DNA of 5,526 nucleotides from Clostridiaceae bacterium (GTDB lineage Bacteria > Bacillota > Clostridia > Saccharofermentanales > DTU023), in assembly GCA_012800135.1 (NCBI GenBank), contig JAAZJV010000181.1:1-5526 (forward strand), written 5' to 3'. Of the stretch, positions 1 to 5,526 are shown in pieces. The position numbers and the translations under genes were made by a program. The notes beneath the pieces were generated by a model, which did not search any database, had not been told where the DNA came from, and was given only the letters and a program-made list of their open reading frames with translations. Position 1 is the stretch's first letter. Each line of letters opens with the position of its first letter.

Positions 1-203
1 ATGCCATACTCTTCTTGCGACATAGGACCAAATCCTCTCCTGCGAAATCCGCGACCTAAACCGCGTCTTCCGGCAGCTCTGCGACCAAATCCAAAGCCGC
101 GATCGGGACGATCTGCTTCGCCCGGTGCCCCCGGACAAATACCACGACCTCTTCCGGTCATAGGTCCTGCTCCCATCGGGCCGGTTCCATCTCTTCTAGG
201 CAT
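1..203 (-). CDS. DUF5320-like Gly/Arg-rich small protein (3' end outside window)
   Basis: The reverse strand reads ATG at 203-201 and stays open to the window edge, giving 67 codons; the C-terminal part is missing. The N-terminus MPRRDGTGPMGAGPMTGRGR matches the hallmark of DUF5320 proteins (MPxxDxTGPxGxGPMTGRG), followed by one cysteine (Cys23 in GICPG) and a run of Gly/Arg/Phe repeats such as RGFGFGRR and RGFRRRGFG. In this family the N-terminal part is often followed by a helical, coiled-coil-like tail, which would lie beyond base 1. Function is unknown; relatives are often found near NifX/NafY-type iron-molybdenum cofactor proteins and MinD/Mrp-type ATPases in anaerobes. The start is firm: AAAGGAGGTG lies at 219-210, seven bases before ATG. 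It has its own promoter, so it is probably not strictly co-transcribed with the upstream thioesterase gene. The plus-strand open frame over the same bases is a shadow, with low-complexity Pro/Arg translation. Confidence 0.88.
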   Translation of the reverse strand, partial: MPRRDGTGPMGAGPMTGRGRGICPGAPGEADRPDRGFGFGRRAAGRRGLGRGFRRRGFGPMSQEEYG

Positions 204-226
204 AGTTTTCACCTCCTTTAAGTTTT

Positions 227-273
227 TGGCATATACCATTAATCAAAGTATACCTCATTTCTGGCATATGTCA
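227..273. promoter_or_regulatory. Pair of near-palindromic operator candidates flanking the -10 box
   Basis: Two 12-base sites, TGGCATATACCA (227-238) and TGGCATATGTCA (262-273), share 10 of 12 bases and are each near-palindromic (TGRCATATRYCA-like). Their starts are 35 bases apart, a little over three helical turns. One overlaps the -35 hexamer and the other lies just downstream of the -10, around or after the transcription start. This is the arrangement expected of a dimeric repressor controlling the DUF5320-like gene. The regulator is not in the window. Confidence 0.5.
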
Positions 274-274
274 A
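247..274 (-). promoter_or_regulatory. Sigma70-type promoter of the DUF5320-like gene
   Basis: On the minus strand a perfect -35 TTGACA (274-269) is followed after 16 bases by TATACT (252-247), one mismatch from TATAAT. Transcription should start near 240, leaving a leader of about 35 bases with the AAAGGAGGTG ribosome binding site. It is the best promoter match in the window. Confidence 0.8.
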
Positions 275-312
275 CAACTATTTTAAAATCGGAATCCATA
301 ACGATAAAGGAC

Positions 313-333
313 GTTTAAACGCAGTCGACTGCG
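313..333 (-). terminator. Perfect palindrome, possible weak terminator after the thioesterase gene
   Basis: CGCAGTCGACTGCG at 320-333 is a perfect 14-base palindrome. Read on the minus strand it can form a CGCAG/CTGCG stem with a TCGA loop, directly followed by TTTAAAC, a short T run. It lies 67 bases past the thioesterase stop and before the DUF5320 promoter, where a terminator would be expected. The stem is only 5 bp and the T run is poor, so it could instead be a protein binding site. GTTTAAAC (313-320) beside it is also palindromic. Confidence 0.35.
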
Positions 334-400
334 CATATTCACATCGCACTTTTTAGAGTTGAGCTGACATGAGTGGATCAAGAAGGTAGCAGCTATGTTG

Positions 401-1243
401 CTATACAGCGAATTTATCGAGACGGTATTCCATTTTGACGAGGAAAGCGATGTCGCCTGAATCGGCGAGCCGTCCCTCAACAAAGAGGAGAAAATCTTGT
501 TCGGTGTCAGGCGTGACGTAGAATAGCAAGCGGTCATACAGTCTTGCTTCATTCATATACTGAATGTGGAGCCGATCGACGACAAGCTCTTCTTTTAACG
601 GGTCTAAAGAGAGGTAAGTACCGGCGGCGTCGATGGCAAGTCTTACATAATGAGAGCTGTGCAAGTGCGTGTTGGTGTCAAGGTCACCAAGCTGAACCTG
701 ATATATCATCACCACGCCTTCATCTTCGCTAGGATTGTCGAGCACTGAGGCCAAACGCGGGATTTTCGCCATATTGCCGACAGTATCGTCGGATATCGAA
801 GCGATCTTGTCGAGATCAATGACGGATGGCGGACGAAGCGGCTTATGGTCGTCGAGTGTGCAAAAGATCCAATCGGACGACGCCGATCCGAAATAACCAT
901 TTTCATCCATGGTGTTGCGATAGTAGCGATTTTCACGGAACAGCCTGACGCCGCGCGTTCCTCGCGTCCACGAATCTACAATCAATATATCCTCTGCTTT
1001 AGGGAGTTCGCCAATAAACGAAACGGTGTTTGCAAGGAGAATCCAGCAGATACCGCGAGCGCGAAGATCTTCCGACTTGCTGTCAAAGAGACCGCAGTTA
1101 TGATCATCGCTATCTTGAGCAAGATCCATTAGACGATGAAGGTGCACGTGGTATCGAGGATTACAATCCTGAAATCTTATTCTATAACGTGCAATGGTGT
1201 GTCCGCTGTCTAAATGAATCAATTGCTCCTGTGAGTGCATCAA
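401..1243 (-). CDS. Acyl-ACP thioesterase, FatA/FatB-type double hotdog
   Basis: Likely hydrolyses acyl-ACP to free fatty acid plus ACP in the cytoplasm. The 280-residue length fits bacterial members of the acyl-ACP thioesterase family with two tandem hotdog domains (about 14-135 and 175-277). The first has the usual substrate-side segment (RIRFQDCNPRYHVHLHRLMD, residues 21-40) and the strand around WILLANTVSFIGELPKAEDI. The second has the catalytic signature DLDTNTH: Asp189, Asn191 and His193 match the D-x-N-x-H of plant FatB, and Glu232 in the NEAR segment sits where the further catalytic acid is expected. The usual HVNN is HLHS here, a variation outside the catalytic triad. No signal peptide or membrane segment is seen. 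The start is TTG at 1243 (nine bases after AAAGGA) or ATG at 1240 (twelve bases after); spacing favours TTG, codon strength favours ATG. It is divergent from the ligase-ACP-synthase gene, which suggests it supplies or edits the acyl chain for that enzyme. Chain-length preference cannot be read. Confidence 0.87.
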   Translation of the reverse strand: MMHSQEQLIHLDSGHTIARYRIRFQDCNPRYHVHLHRLMDLAQDSDDHNCGLFDSKSEDLRARGICWILLANTVSFIGELPKAEDILIVDSWTRGTRGVRLFRENRYYRNTMDENGYFGSASSDWIFCTLDDHKPLRPPSVIDLDKIASISDDTVGNMAKIPRLASVLDNPSEDEGVVMIYQVQLGDLDTNTHLHSSHYVRLAIDAAGTYLSLDPLKEELVVDRLHIQYMNEARLYDRLLFYVTPDTEQDFLLFVEGRLADSGDIAFLVKMEYRLDKFAV

Positions 1244-1370
1244 TCTTTACCGTCCTTTCAGATAAGTATTTGTCTTACCGTGTTGCCGTTTCGTGAAAAA
1301 TTCTGGCAACCATTGTTAGGTTAGCACTGGAATGCGAAGTAAATGTGGCAAAACGGAACTTTTTCCTTAT

Positions 1371-1400
1371 TTAATAAATTGATCACACTTATGAGATAAT
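1371..1400 (+). promoter_or_regulatory. Candidate extended -10 promoter of the fused synthase gene
   Basis: GATAAT at 1395-1400 is one mismatch from TATAAT and is preceded by TG at 1392-1393, the extended -10 element (TGnTATAAT). An upstream TTAATA at 1371-1376, 18 bases away, matches four of six bases of TTGACA. A start near 1407 would give a leader of about 160 bases. Confidence 0.42.
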
Positions 1401-1435
1401 GTCTTTTATGTATTGAGTATTCCGAACTGACACGG

Positions 1436-1557
1436 ATCGTATCCACCGCGAAAAGTGATCGTGAAATACGATATGGCGCATGATCGGCGAGAAGATATAG
1501 GTCATACTGTCGCAGACAGGTGTAATACGAGTCGGAAAACTCTTCTGCATGAGGAGG
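1436..1557 (+). promoter_or_regulatory. Structured 5' leader with mutually exclusive hairpins over the Shine-Dalgarno
   Basis: ATCGTAT (1436-1442) and ATCGT (1458-1462) can each pair with the same ATACGAT (1466-1472), so only one forms. CTGTC-GCA-GACAG (1507-1519) is a tight hairpin. GAGT (1529-1532) can pair with ACTC (1539-1542), while CTCTTC (1540-1545) can instead pair with GAGGAG (1551-1556), the Shine-Dalgarno itself, across a TGCAT loop. TCTGC/GCAGA (1544-1548 and 1557-1561) is a third option that puts the site in a loop. This looks like possible translational control, but it matches no riboswitch class I recognise, and short stems arise by chance. Confidence 0.35.
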
Positions 1558-1565
1558 CAGATTAA

Positions 1566-4500
1566 ATGTTAAAAATAAAAAAATTCGCAAATGAGCTGAG
1601 TAAAGATCCGAGCTATCGTACGATTTTTAAGCTGATGGCCACGTATGCTGAAGGCGATGCCATGGAAATGTACACCAGTGATGGTGTTGTAACCATAACG
1701 TACCCTGAATATATTGGTGCAGTCGACGAGACGACACGCCGAATATCAGCTTTTTTCGAAACCGACGAGATGAAGCGCGCGGTAGAAGTAAAAGCGCGTG
1801 AGCTCGAATCGGACGATCCCGGAAGGCGCGGGTGGGTTGGCATCAAGTTGTCAAACAGCCCGACTTTCGCATGCCTTTTCTGGGGCATCATGGCTTCGGG
1901 GCATCCCGTCGTTTTCATCGATTCACGCGCGTCCGACTCGTTGACAGAATCTCTGGCAAAAGAGACGGGCATCATCGCACTGATTACTGATGAAGAGCCT
2001 ACACGTGAAACGCCCTATCCGATCGTGATGGCGGAAAGCTTCGTCCCTGATTGGCGCGATCCCCAAACTTTAAAGTTTTATAGCAGAAAAGACGGAGAAG
2101 AGATGACCGAAAAAGCGGAAGATCGTCACAATTGGGCTGATCATATCGTCCTCTGCACGAGCGGCACGACAGGATCGTCGCGCTGTTATGTACACGATGG
2201 CGAAGGAATTGCTGAACAGTTCAATTGTCTTATTCCCCTTTTCGAGGAGACGGATCGTTGGGGGCGCGAGGGCGTCTGCGAGAAAACACTCGCTTTTATC
2301 CCATGGCATCATGTTTTCGGATTTATTGTCTCCTTTATTTTCCCACAAGCGACGGGTCATACGATGATCATTCCTGCGAGACCTTCACCTGAAGCCATTG
2401 TGCAGGCGTGCCAAGAAAGCGGTGTAACACAACTGGTTGCGATTCCTGCCGTATGGAACGGCATCGCTCGTATCGTCAAAAAACGATACGTCGAAGCAAC
2501 AGAACAGACGGAAGAAGAATTCGATGAACTGATCGATCTGTCGCTTTCCTGTCAAAAACAGGGCCTGGATTTGCCGCCCATGGTTGACGGGATTCTCGGC
2601 ATCATCCGAAGTCAGTTGTTTGGTGATGAGTTATACCTTGGAGTAAGTGGAGGAGGATACATTCTCCCCGAGACACTTCGCACGATCAACGGCCTCGGAT
2701 ATTACCTCGTCAACGGGTACGGTATGACCGAGATCGGCATTTTTTCCGTCGTGAATAGCGAAGACGTCGAGTTGCGTCTTGACGGCAGCGTCGGTCGTCC
2801 TCTCTACCCGGGATCACTTATGCTTGAACGGCCGGAAGAAGATACCGCGGCGTTTGCTACTGATGAGCACGGCGAACTGCTCGTTCGCAATGGTGTCGTC
2901 TATGTAGGCTCATTAATAAAAGGGTGTTTCTACAAACGCGACCGCAACGAATGGTTTCGCACCGGCGATATCGGTCGTTACCAGAACGGAAATGTTTTCT
3001 TGGATGGCCGCGTAAAAGATATTATCCTAAAAGCTGACGGCGAGAACATATATCCCGATGAACTGGAGGGAGCATACTCCACGATTCCGGGCGTGCTGCG
3101 TCTCGTCATCTTCGGTCTGTCTGACGGCCATTACGACGAGATCGCGCTTCTGGTCGAGCCGGTACCCGGCGCGGATCCTTCTACGCTCGCCAAGATGGTC
3201 ATGGATATCAATGCTAAGGTGCCGATGAACCAGAGGGTTCAGCGATTCTTCGTGTCGGACAAGCCTCTTGAACTCTCCGCTTCAGCGAAAGTTCGCAGAG
3301 GACCCGTTGCCGCCGCAGTTGCCAAGGGCGAATGGCCTATGCAGGAATACCCGCTTTCTGTCCAGCAAATCGTCGAAGAAGAAATACCGACGGAAGACGA
3401 AGAACTCGTCTCCACTTATTTCATTCCAAGACTCGCTGCAGATCCGGCGTTTTATGAAGTGCGCAAATCGGTGCAAGAGATGGTCGCAGAAGTGTTGGAG
3501 ATTCCACAAGAGCAGGTTACGCCGTCATCGTGGTTTGCCCAAGATCTCGGCGGCGACAGTCTGGAGAGCATTTCACTTCTCACCCTCGCAGAGGAAAAAT
3601 ACGCCCTCTCGATCGATGAGCGCCTTTTCAATCGCGATTTGACGGTCAACGATATCGCGGCACTCATCTATAGAAGGATCGGCGGAGAGTTCGCAGATGA
3701 ACCGCGCGCCGTAGATCGTTCACCGGACGACGAGCCTGTCAAGCGCATCAAGTCCTTTGAAGATACGCCGGAATTCAAGGCGTTTATGAAACGTCGCGAC
3801 TCGCTCGAATCCGCCATAGGGGCATTCGGCAATCCATATTTTGTCGCACAAGACTCATCTCTTCGCGATGTCTCTTACATCGGCGACAGAAAAATGATCA
3901 ACTTCGCCTCTTATAACTATGTCGGAATGTCGGGCGATCCGGAAGTCAACGAGGCGGCGATCGAAGCCATCAAACAGTACGGAACATCCGCCAGCGGAAG
4001 CCGTCTTTTGGCCGGAGAAAAAACGATCCATCAGCAACTCGAGAAAAAGCTCGCAAGCTGGAAGGGAACGGAAGACTCGATCGTGCTCGTAGGCGGTCAC
4101 TCCACAAATGTCACGTTCATCGGCAATTTCTGTTCGGAAAACGACCTCATTTTGTACGATGTCCTAATTCATAATTCGATTACGGAAGGCGTCCGCATGT
4201 CCTCTGCCGACGCAAGGCCCTTCCCTCATAATGACTATCAAGCGCTCGAAAATATTCTTGAGAACCGACGCGATCGCTACGAGAAAGTCCTGATCGTCAT
4301 TGAGGGAGCCTATAGTATGGACGGCGACGTCGCACCCGTTCCGGAATTCGTCCGAATCAAGAAAGCGTACGACTGCTTCCTGATGGTCGATGAGGCGCAC
4401 TCGATGCTCGTTCTAGGAAAAACAGGGCGCGGTGTTGACGAACATTTCGGTATTGATCCAAAAGACATCGACATCCACATGGGCACACTGTCAAAAGGAT

Positions 4501-4964
4501 TCGGAACGTGCGGCGGCTATCTCGCAGGCAACCACAACCTTATCGAGTACCTGCGCTATAACCTGCCCGGCTTCGTATTTTCAGTCGGTATCAGCCCGCC
4601 GCTTGCCGCCGCCGTCGTTAAAGCCATCGAAATCATGGAACGTGACAACAGCCGCGTTGAAAGGTTGCAGAGAAACATCGCCACCTTTATGCGCGAGTCA
4701 AAGCGCCATGGTTTCGATACATGCCTTGCCGGCGAGACAGCCGTTGTGCCGATCTTGATAGGGCCGGACGATCTGGCTTTCGTACTCTCTAAGCAACTTG
4801 AAGATGACGGCATTATCGTACCGCCCGCCATATTCCCGGCCGTAGCGCGCGGACAGGCGAGGCTTCGTTTCTGTCTGACAAGCGAGCACACAGAAGAGCA
4901 GATTGTATACGCACTTGAGCGACTGAAAAGTCGGCTTGAGCCTTTCCAAGGTCAGCTGGCGTGA
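1566..4964 (+). CDS. Fused acyl-adenylate ligase - acyl carrier protein - alpha-oxoamine synthase
   Basis: One 1132-residue chain with three parts. (1) Residues about 15-590 are an adenylate-forming ligase: the P-loop region TSGTTGSSR (198-206), PWHHVFG (246-252), YGMTE (385-389), RTGD (465-468), GRVKD (481-485), GENIYPDELE (492-501) and the acyl-transfer lysine Lys575 in SASAKVRR. The insert at about 304-360 resembles long-chain acyl-CoA synthetases, suggesting a fatty acid. (2) Residues about 628-705 are a carrier protein with the phosphopantetheine serine Ser665 in LGGDSLES. (3) Residues about 730-1125 are a PLP enzyme of the BioF/Kbl/serine palmitoyltransferase family: GSR (811-813), His869, DEAHS (942-946), the Schiff-base Lys977 in TLSKGFG, and GQARLR (1096-1101). 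Acidic linkers join the parts. Inferred reaction: ATP-driven acyl loading onto the carrier, then decarboxylative condensation with an amino acid to give an alpha-amino ketone. It is cytoplasmic, with no signal peptide. ATG at 1566 follows GAGGAGG by eight bases. All key residues are intact. Amino acid and product are unknown. Confidence 0.93.
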   Translation: MLKIKKFANELSKDPSYRTIFKLMATYAEGDAMEMYTSDGVVTITYPEYIGAVDETTRRISAFFETDEMKRAVEVKARELESDDPGRRGWVGIKLSNSPTFACLFWGIMASGHPVVFIDSRASDSLTESLAKETGIIALITDEEPTRETPYPIVMAESFVPDWRDPQTLKFYSRKDGEEMTEKAEDRHNWADHIVLCTSGTTGSSRCYVHDGEGIAEQFNCLIPLFEETDRWGREGVCEKTLAFIPWHHVFGFIVSFIFPQATGHTMIIPARPSPEAIVQACQESGVTQLVAIPAVWNGIARIVKKRYVEATEQTEEEFDELIDLSLSCQKQGLDLPPMVDGILGIIRSQLFGDELYLGVSGGGYILPETLRTINGLGYYLVNGYGMTEIGIFSVVNSEDVELRLDGSVGRPLYPGSLMLERPEEDTAAFATDEHGELLVRNGVVYVGSLIKGCFYKRDRNEWFRTGDIGRYQNGNVFLDGRVKDIILKADGENIYPDELEGAYSTIPGVLRLVIFGLSDGHYDEIALLVEPVPGADPSTLAKMVMDINAKVPMNQRVQRFFVSDKPLELSASAKVRRGPVAAAVAKGEWPMQEYPLSVQQIVEEEIPTEDEELVSTYFIPRLAADPAFYEVRKSVQEMVAEVLEIPQEQVTPSSWFAQDLGGDSLESISLLTLAEEKYALSIDERLFNRDLTVNDIAALIYRRIGGEFADEPRAVDRSPDDEPVKRIKSFEDTPEFKAFMKRRDSLESAIGAFGNPYFVAQDSSLRDVSYIGDRKMINFASYNYVGMSGDPEVNEAAIEAIKQYGTSASGSRLLAGEKTIHQQLEKKLASWKGTEDSIVLVGGHSTNVTFIGNFCSENDLILYDVLIHNSITEGVRMSSADARPFPHNDYQALENILENRRDRYEKVLIVIEGAYSMDGDVAPVPEFVRIKKAYDCFLMVDEAHSMLVLGKTGRGVDEHFGIDPKDIDIHMGTLSKGFGTCGGYLAGNHNLIEYLRYNLPGFVFSVGISPPLAAAVVKAIEIMERDNSRVERLQRNIATFMRESKRHGFDTCLAGETAVVPILIGPDDLAFVLSKQLEDDGIIVPPAIFPAVARGQARLRFCLTSEHTEEQIVYALERLKSRLEPFQGQLA

Positions 4965-5032
4965 AGCAAGTACTGCTTTTAATAAGTACGCTCACGAAAT
5001 AGCATTTGCCATATCTTTGACGAAAAACAGAC

Positions 5033-5078
5033 TGACGGCATCTTTCGGAATTCCTTTTCCGACAGGTGCCGTCATTTA
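5033..5078 (+). terminator. Intrinsic terminator after the fused synthase gene
   Basis: TGACGGCA (5033-5040) pairs perfectly with TGCCGTCA (5067-5074), and inside it TCGGAA (5045-5050) pairs with TTCCGA (5057-5062) around a six-base loop. The stem is preceded by an A-rich stretch and followed by TTTAAATTCTT, a moderate T run. It lies 68 bases past the synthase stop and no further coding follows, so the gene appears to be monocistronic. Confidence 0.7.
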
Positions 5079-5123
5079 AATTCTTCAAAAAACGTACTGT
5101 AGGTTAAGAGAAAAGACCATCCA

Positions 5124-5163
5124 TGTTAGATATGACGTGATCCCTGTTAAACATGACGTGATC
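5124..5163. repeat. Two tandem 19-base direct repeats, 21 bases apart
   Basis: TGTTAGATATGACGTGATC (5124-5142) and TGTTAAACATGACGTGATC (5145-5163) differ at two of 19 positions and repeat with a 21-base period, two turns of B-DNA. The shared core ATGACGTGAT recurs as ATGACGTCAT at 5336-5345 upstream of the tRNA. The same-face spacing suggests cooperative binding by a regulator. Confidence 0.7.
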
Positions 5164-5177
5164 ATTTTCAATGATCA
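5159..5177. repeat. Perfect 8-base inverted repeat with three-base spacer
   Basis: TGATCATT (5159-5166) and AATGATCA (5170-5177) are exact inverse complements around TTC. The left arm overlaps the end of the second 19-base repeat. It could be an AT-rich hairpin or a dimer binding site; flanking T runs are too short for a confident terminator call. Confidence 0.6.
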
Positions 5178-5238
5178 TTTATCGACGCCATTAACGCCAC
5201 CATTTGAACCTCGTCACTTGCCAAGAATGCGAAAAACA

Positions 5239-5314
5239 TGGTACCCTAGGCGTTGCGGAAGCATCAACAATATGGGGAGCATCGTTTTTTAAAACTTGCG
5301 TGGTACCCTAGGCG
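5239..5314. repeat. Two exact copies of TGGTACCCTAGGCG
   Basis: The 14-base sequence occurs at 5239-5252 and 5301-5314, 62 bases apart, and similarity continues weakly into a GCG four to six bases later. Each copy holds two palindromes (GGTACC and CCTAGG) that overlap by two bases. The function is not known to me; it may be a regulator site or part of a genome-wide repeat. Confidence 0.65.
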
Positions 5315-5334
5315 ATAGCGTAGACGCGTGTTCA

Positions 5335-5363
5335 TATGACGTCATAGCCATTTAGCAGAAAAT
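5335..5363 (+). promoter_or_regulatory. 12-base palindrome and weak promoter candidate before tRNA-Val
   Basis: TATGACGTCATA (5335-5346) is a perfect palindrome. Its ATGACG (5336-5341) matches four of six bases of a -35 element and lies 16 bases before GAAAAT (5358-5363), a four-of-six -10, placing a start close to the tRNA 5' end. If so, a factor bound at the palindrome would compete with RNA polymerase. The promoter match is weak and the true one may lie further upstream. Confidence 0.28.
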
Positions 5364-5369
5364 CTAACC

Positions 5370-5445
5370 GGAAGCATAGCTCAGCAGGGAGAGCACTTGC
5401 CTTACAAGCAAGGGGTCGCAGGTTCAAGTCCTGTTGCTTCCACCA
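5370..5445 (+). tRNA. tRNA-Val, anticodon TAC, with encoded CCA
   Basis: The 76 bases fold into a full cloverleaf. The acceptor stem is GGAAGCA/TGCTTCC (5370-5376 with 5435-5441), the D stem GCTC/GAGC (5379-5382 with 5391-5394) with an eight-base loop, the anticodon stem CTTGC/GCAAG (5396-5400 with 5408-5412), the variable loop GGGTC, and the T stem GCAGG/CCTGT with loop TTCAAGT and one G-T pair. The anticodon TAC is at 5403-5405 and reads GUA and other GUN valine codons. The discriminator is A5442, followed by CCA (5443-5445). No other tRNA is in the window, and a terminator follows, so it looks like a single-gene unit. Confidence 0.96.
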
Positions 5446-5451
5446 CTACTC

Positions 5452-5506
5452 AGAACGTAGTTATTGATGCAATTTTTTGTGTTGATAACTGCGTTCTTTT
5501 GATTTT
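5452..5506 (+). terminator. Intrinsic terminator after tRNA-Val
   Basis: AGAACGTAGTTAT (5452-5464) pairs with ATAACTGCGTTCT (5485-5497) with one G-T pair. The stem can continue inward as TGATGCA/TGTGTTG (5465-5471 with 5478-5484) using several G-T pairs, closing on an ATTTTT loop. TTTT then GATTTT follow. It begins seven bases after the tRNA CCA. Confidence 0.78.
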
Positions 5507-5526
5507 GAAACTGGAATATCAAAGGA

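Larger units (their letters stand above)
1244..1565. other. Divergent intergenic region between the thioesterase and the fused synthase gene
   Basis: These 322 bases carry no convincing gene. The left part should hold the thioesterase promoter, but no good minus-strand -35/-10 pair was found; a 6-bp inverted repeat GTTGCC/GGCAAC (1282-1287 and 1305-1310) lies upstream of its start and is a possible regulator site. The middle, 1361-1400, is AT-rich and holds the candidate plus-strand promoter. The right part, about 1407-1565, is a structured leader for the synthase gene. Confidence 0.7.
4965..5369. other. Intergenic region without a gene, rich in short repeats
   Basis: No reading frame here has a ribosome binding site or a recognisable product. 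A short AT-rich hairpin AAGCA/TGCTT (4964-4978) follows the synthase stop, then a stronger terminator (5033-5078), two tandem 19-base repeats (5124-5163), a perfect inverted repeat (5159-5177), two copies of a 14-base sequence (5239 and 5301) and a 12-base palindrome (5335-5346) just before the tRNA. These are described separately. Confidence 0.7.

Noticed and set aside
1..318. Plus-strand open frame of 105 codons at the window start
   Set aside because: It is antisense to the DUF5320-like gene, has no upstream sequence to judge its start, and its Pro/Arg-rich product is the shadow of a Gly/Arg-rich gene.
387..403. TAGCA/TGCTA hairpin at the thioesterase stop as a terminator
   Set aside because: The stem is only five AT-rich pairs and no T run follows on the minus strand.
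1321..1590. Minus-strand open frame of 89 codons in the divergent intergenic region
   Set aside because: It would start with TTG inside the synthase gene, has no ribosome binding site and no recognisable product, and overlaps the synthase leader.
4813..5088. Minus-strand open frame running from the downstream intergenic region into the synthase gene
   Set aside because: It mostly overlaps the synthase coding region in antisense and crosses the terminator hairpin; no ribosome binding site or known product was seen.
5124..5314. Repeats read as a small CRISPR array
   Set aside because: The tandem repeats are separated by only two bases and the other pair by 48, with different sequences; there are no regular spacers and no cas genes.
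5239..5445. tRNA-Val 3' end as the attachment site of an integrated element
   Set aside because: No integrase and no second copy of the tRNA 3' end are visible in the window.

Overview
The window looks like chromosomal DNA of an anaerobic, low-to-mid GC Gram-positive-type bacterium (Bacillota; a Negativicutes/Selenomonas-like host is a guess). The support is the strong AGGAGG-type Shine-Dalgarno sites, the sigma70-like TTGACA/TATACT promoter, a DUF5320-type protein (a family common in anaerobes) and a tRNA with encoded CCA. No transposase, phage gene or CRISPR array is visible.

Layout. Bases 1-203 (minus strand) hold the 5' part of a Gly/Arg-rich DUF5320-like gene with an excellent ribosome binding site, a consensus promoter and two matching near-palindromes that look like operators. 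Bases 401-1243 (minus) encode a two-hotdog acyl-ACP thioesterase of the FatA/FatB type. A 322-base divergent intergenic region follows, with a candidate extended -10 promoter and a leader that can fold into several competing hairpins, one of which covers the Shine-Dalgarno of the next gene. Bases 1566-4964 (plus) encode a 1132-residue three-part enzyme: a long-chain acyl adenylate-forming ligase, an acyl carrier protein and a PLP-dependent alpha-oxoamine synthase. It ends near a hairpin terminator. Bases 4965-5369 have no gene but carry several repeats. A tRNA-Val (anticodon TAC) sits at 5370-5445 with its own terminator.

How it may work together. The three-part enzyme contains in one chain what is needed to activate a fatty acid as acyl-AMP, load it on its own phosphopantetheine arm, and condense the acyl thioester with an amino acid, losing CO2, to give an alpha-amino ketone. 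This is the chemistry of serine palmitoyltransferase, BioF, Kbl and CqsA/LqsA. The divergent thioesterase could supply the free fatty acid by hydrolysing acyl-ACP from fatty acid synthesis, or could edit or release acyl chains. Together they look like a compact two-gene locus for an amino-ketone lipid (sphingoid-like base, sulfonolipid precursor or signal). The amino acid, chain length and product cannot be read from sequence. No ketone reductase or phosphopantetheinyl transferase lies in the window. This locus is the most interesting part of the window.
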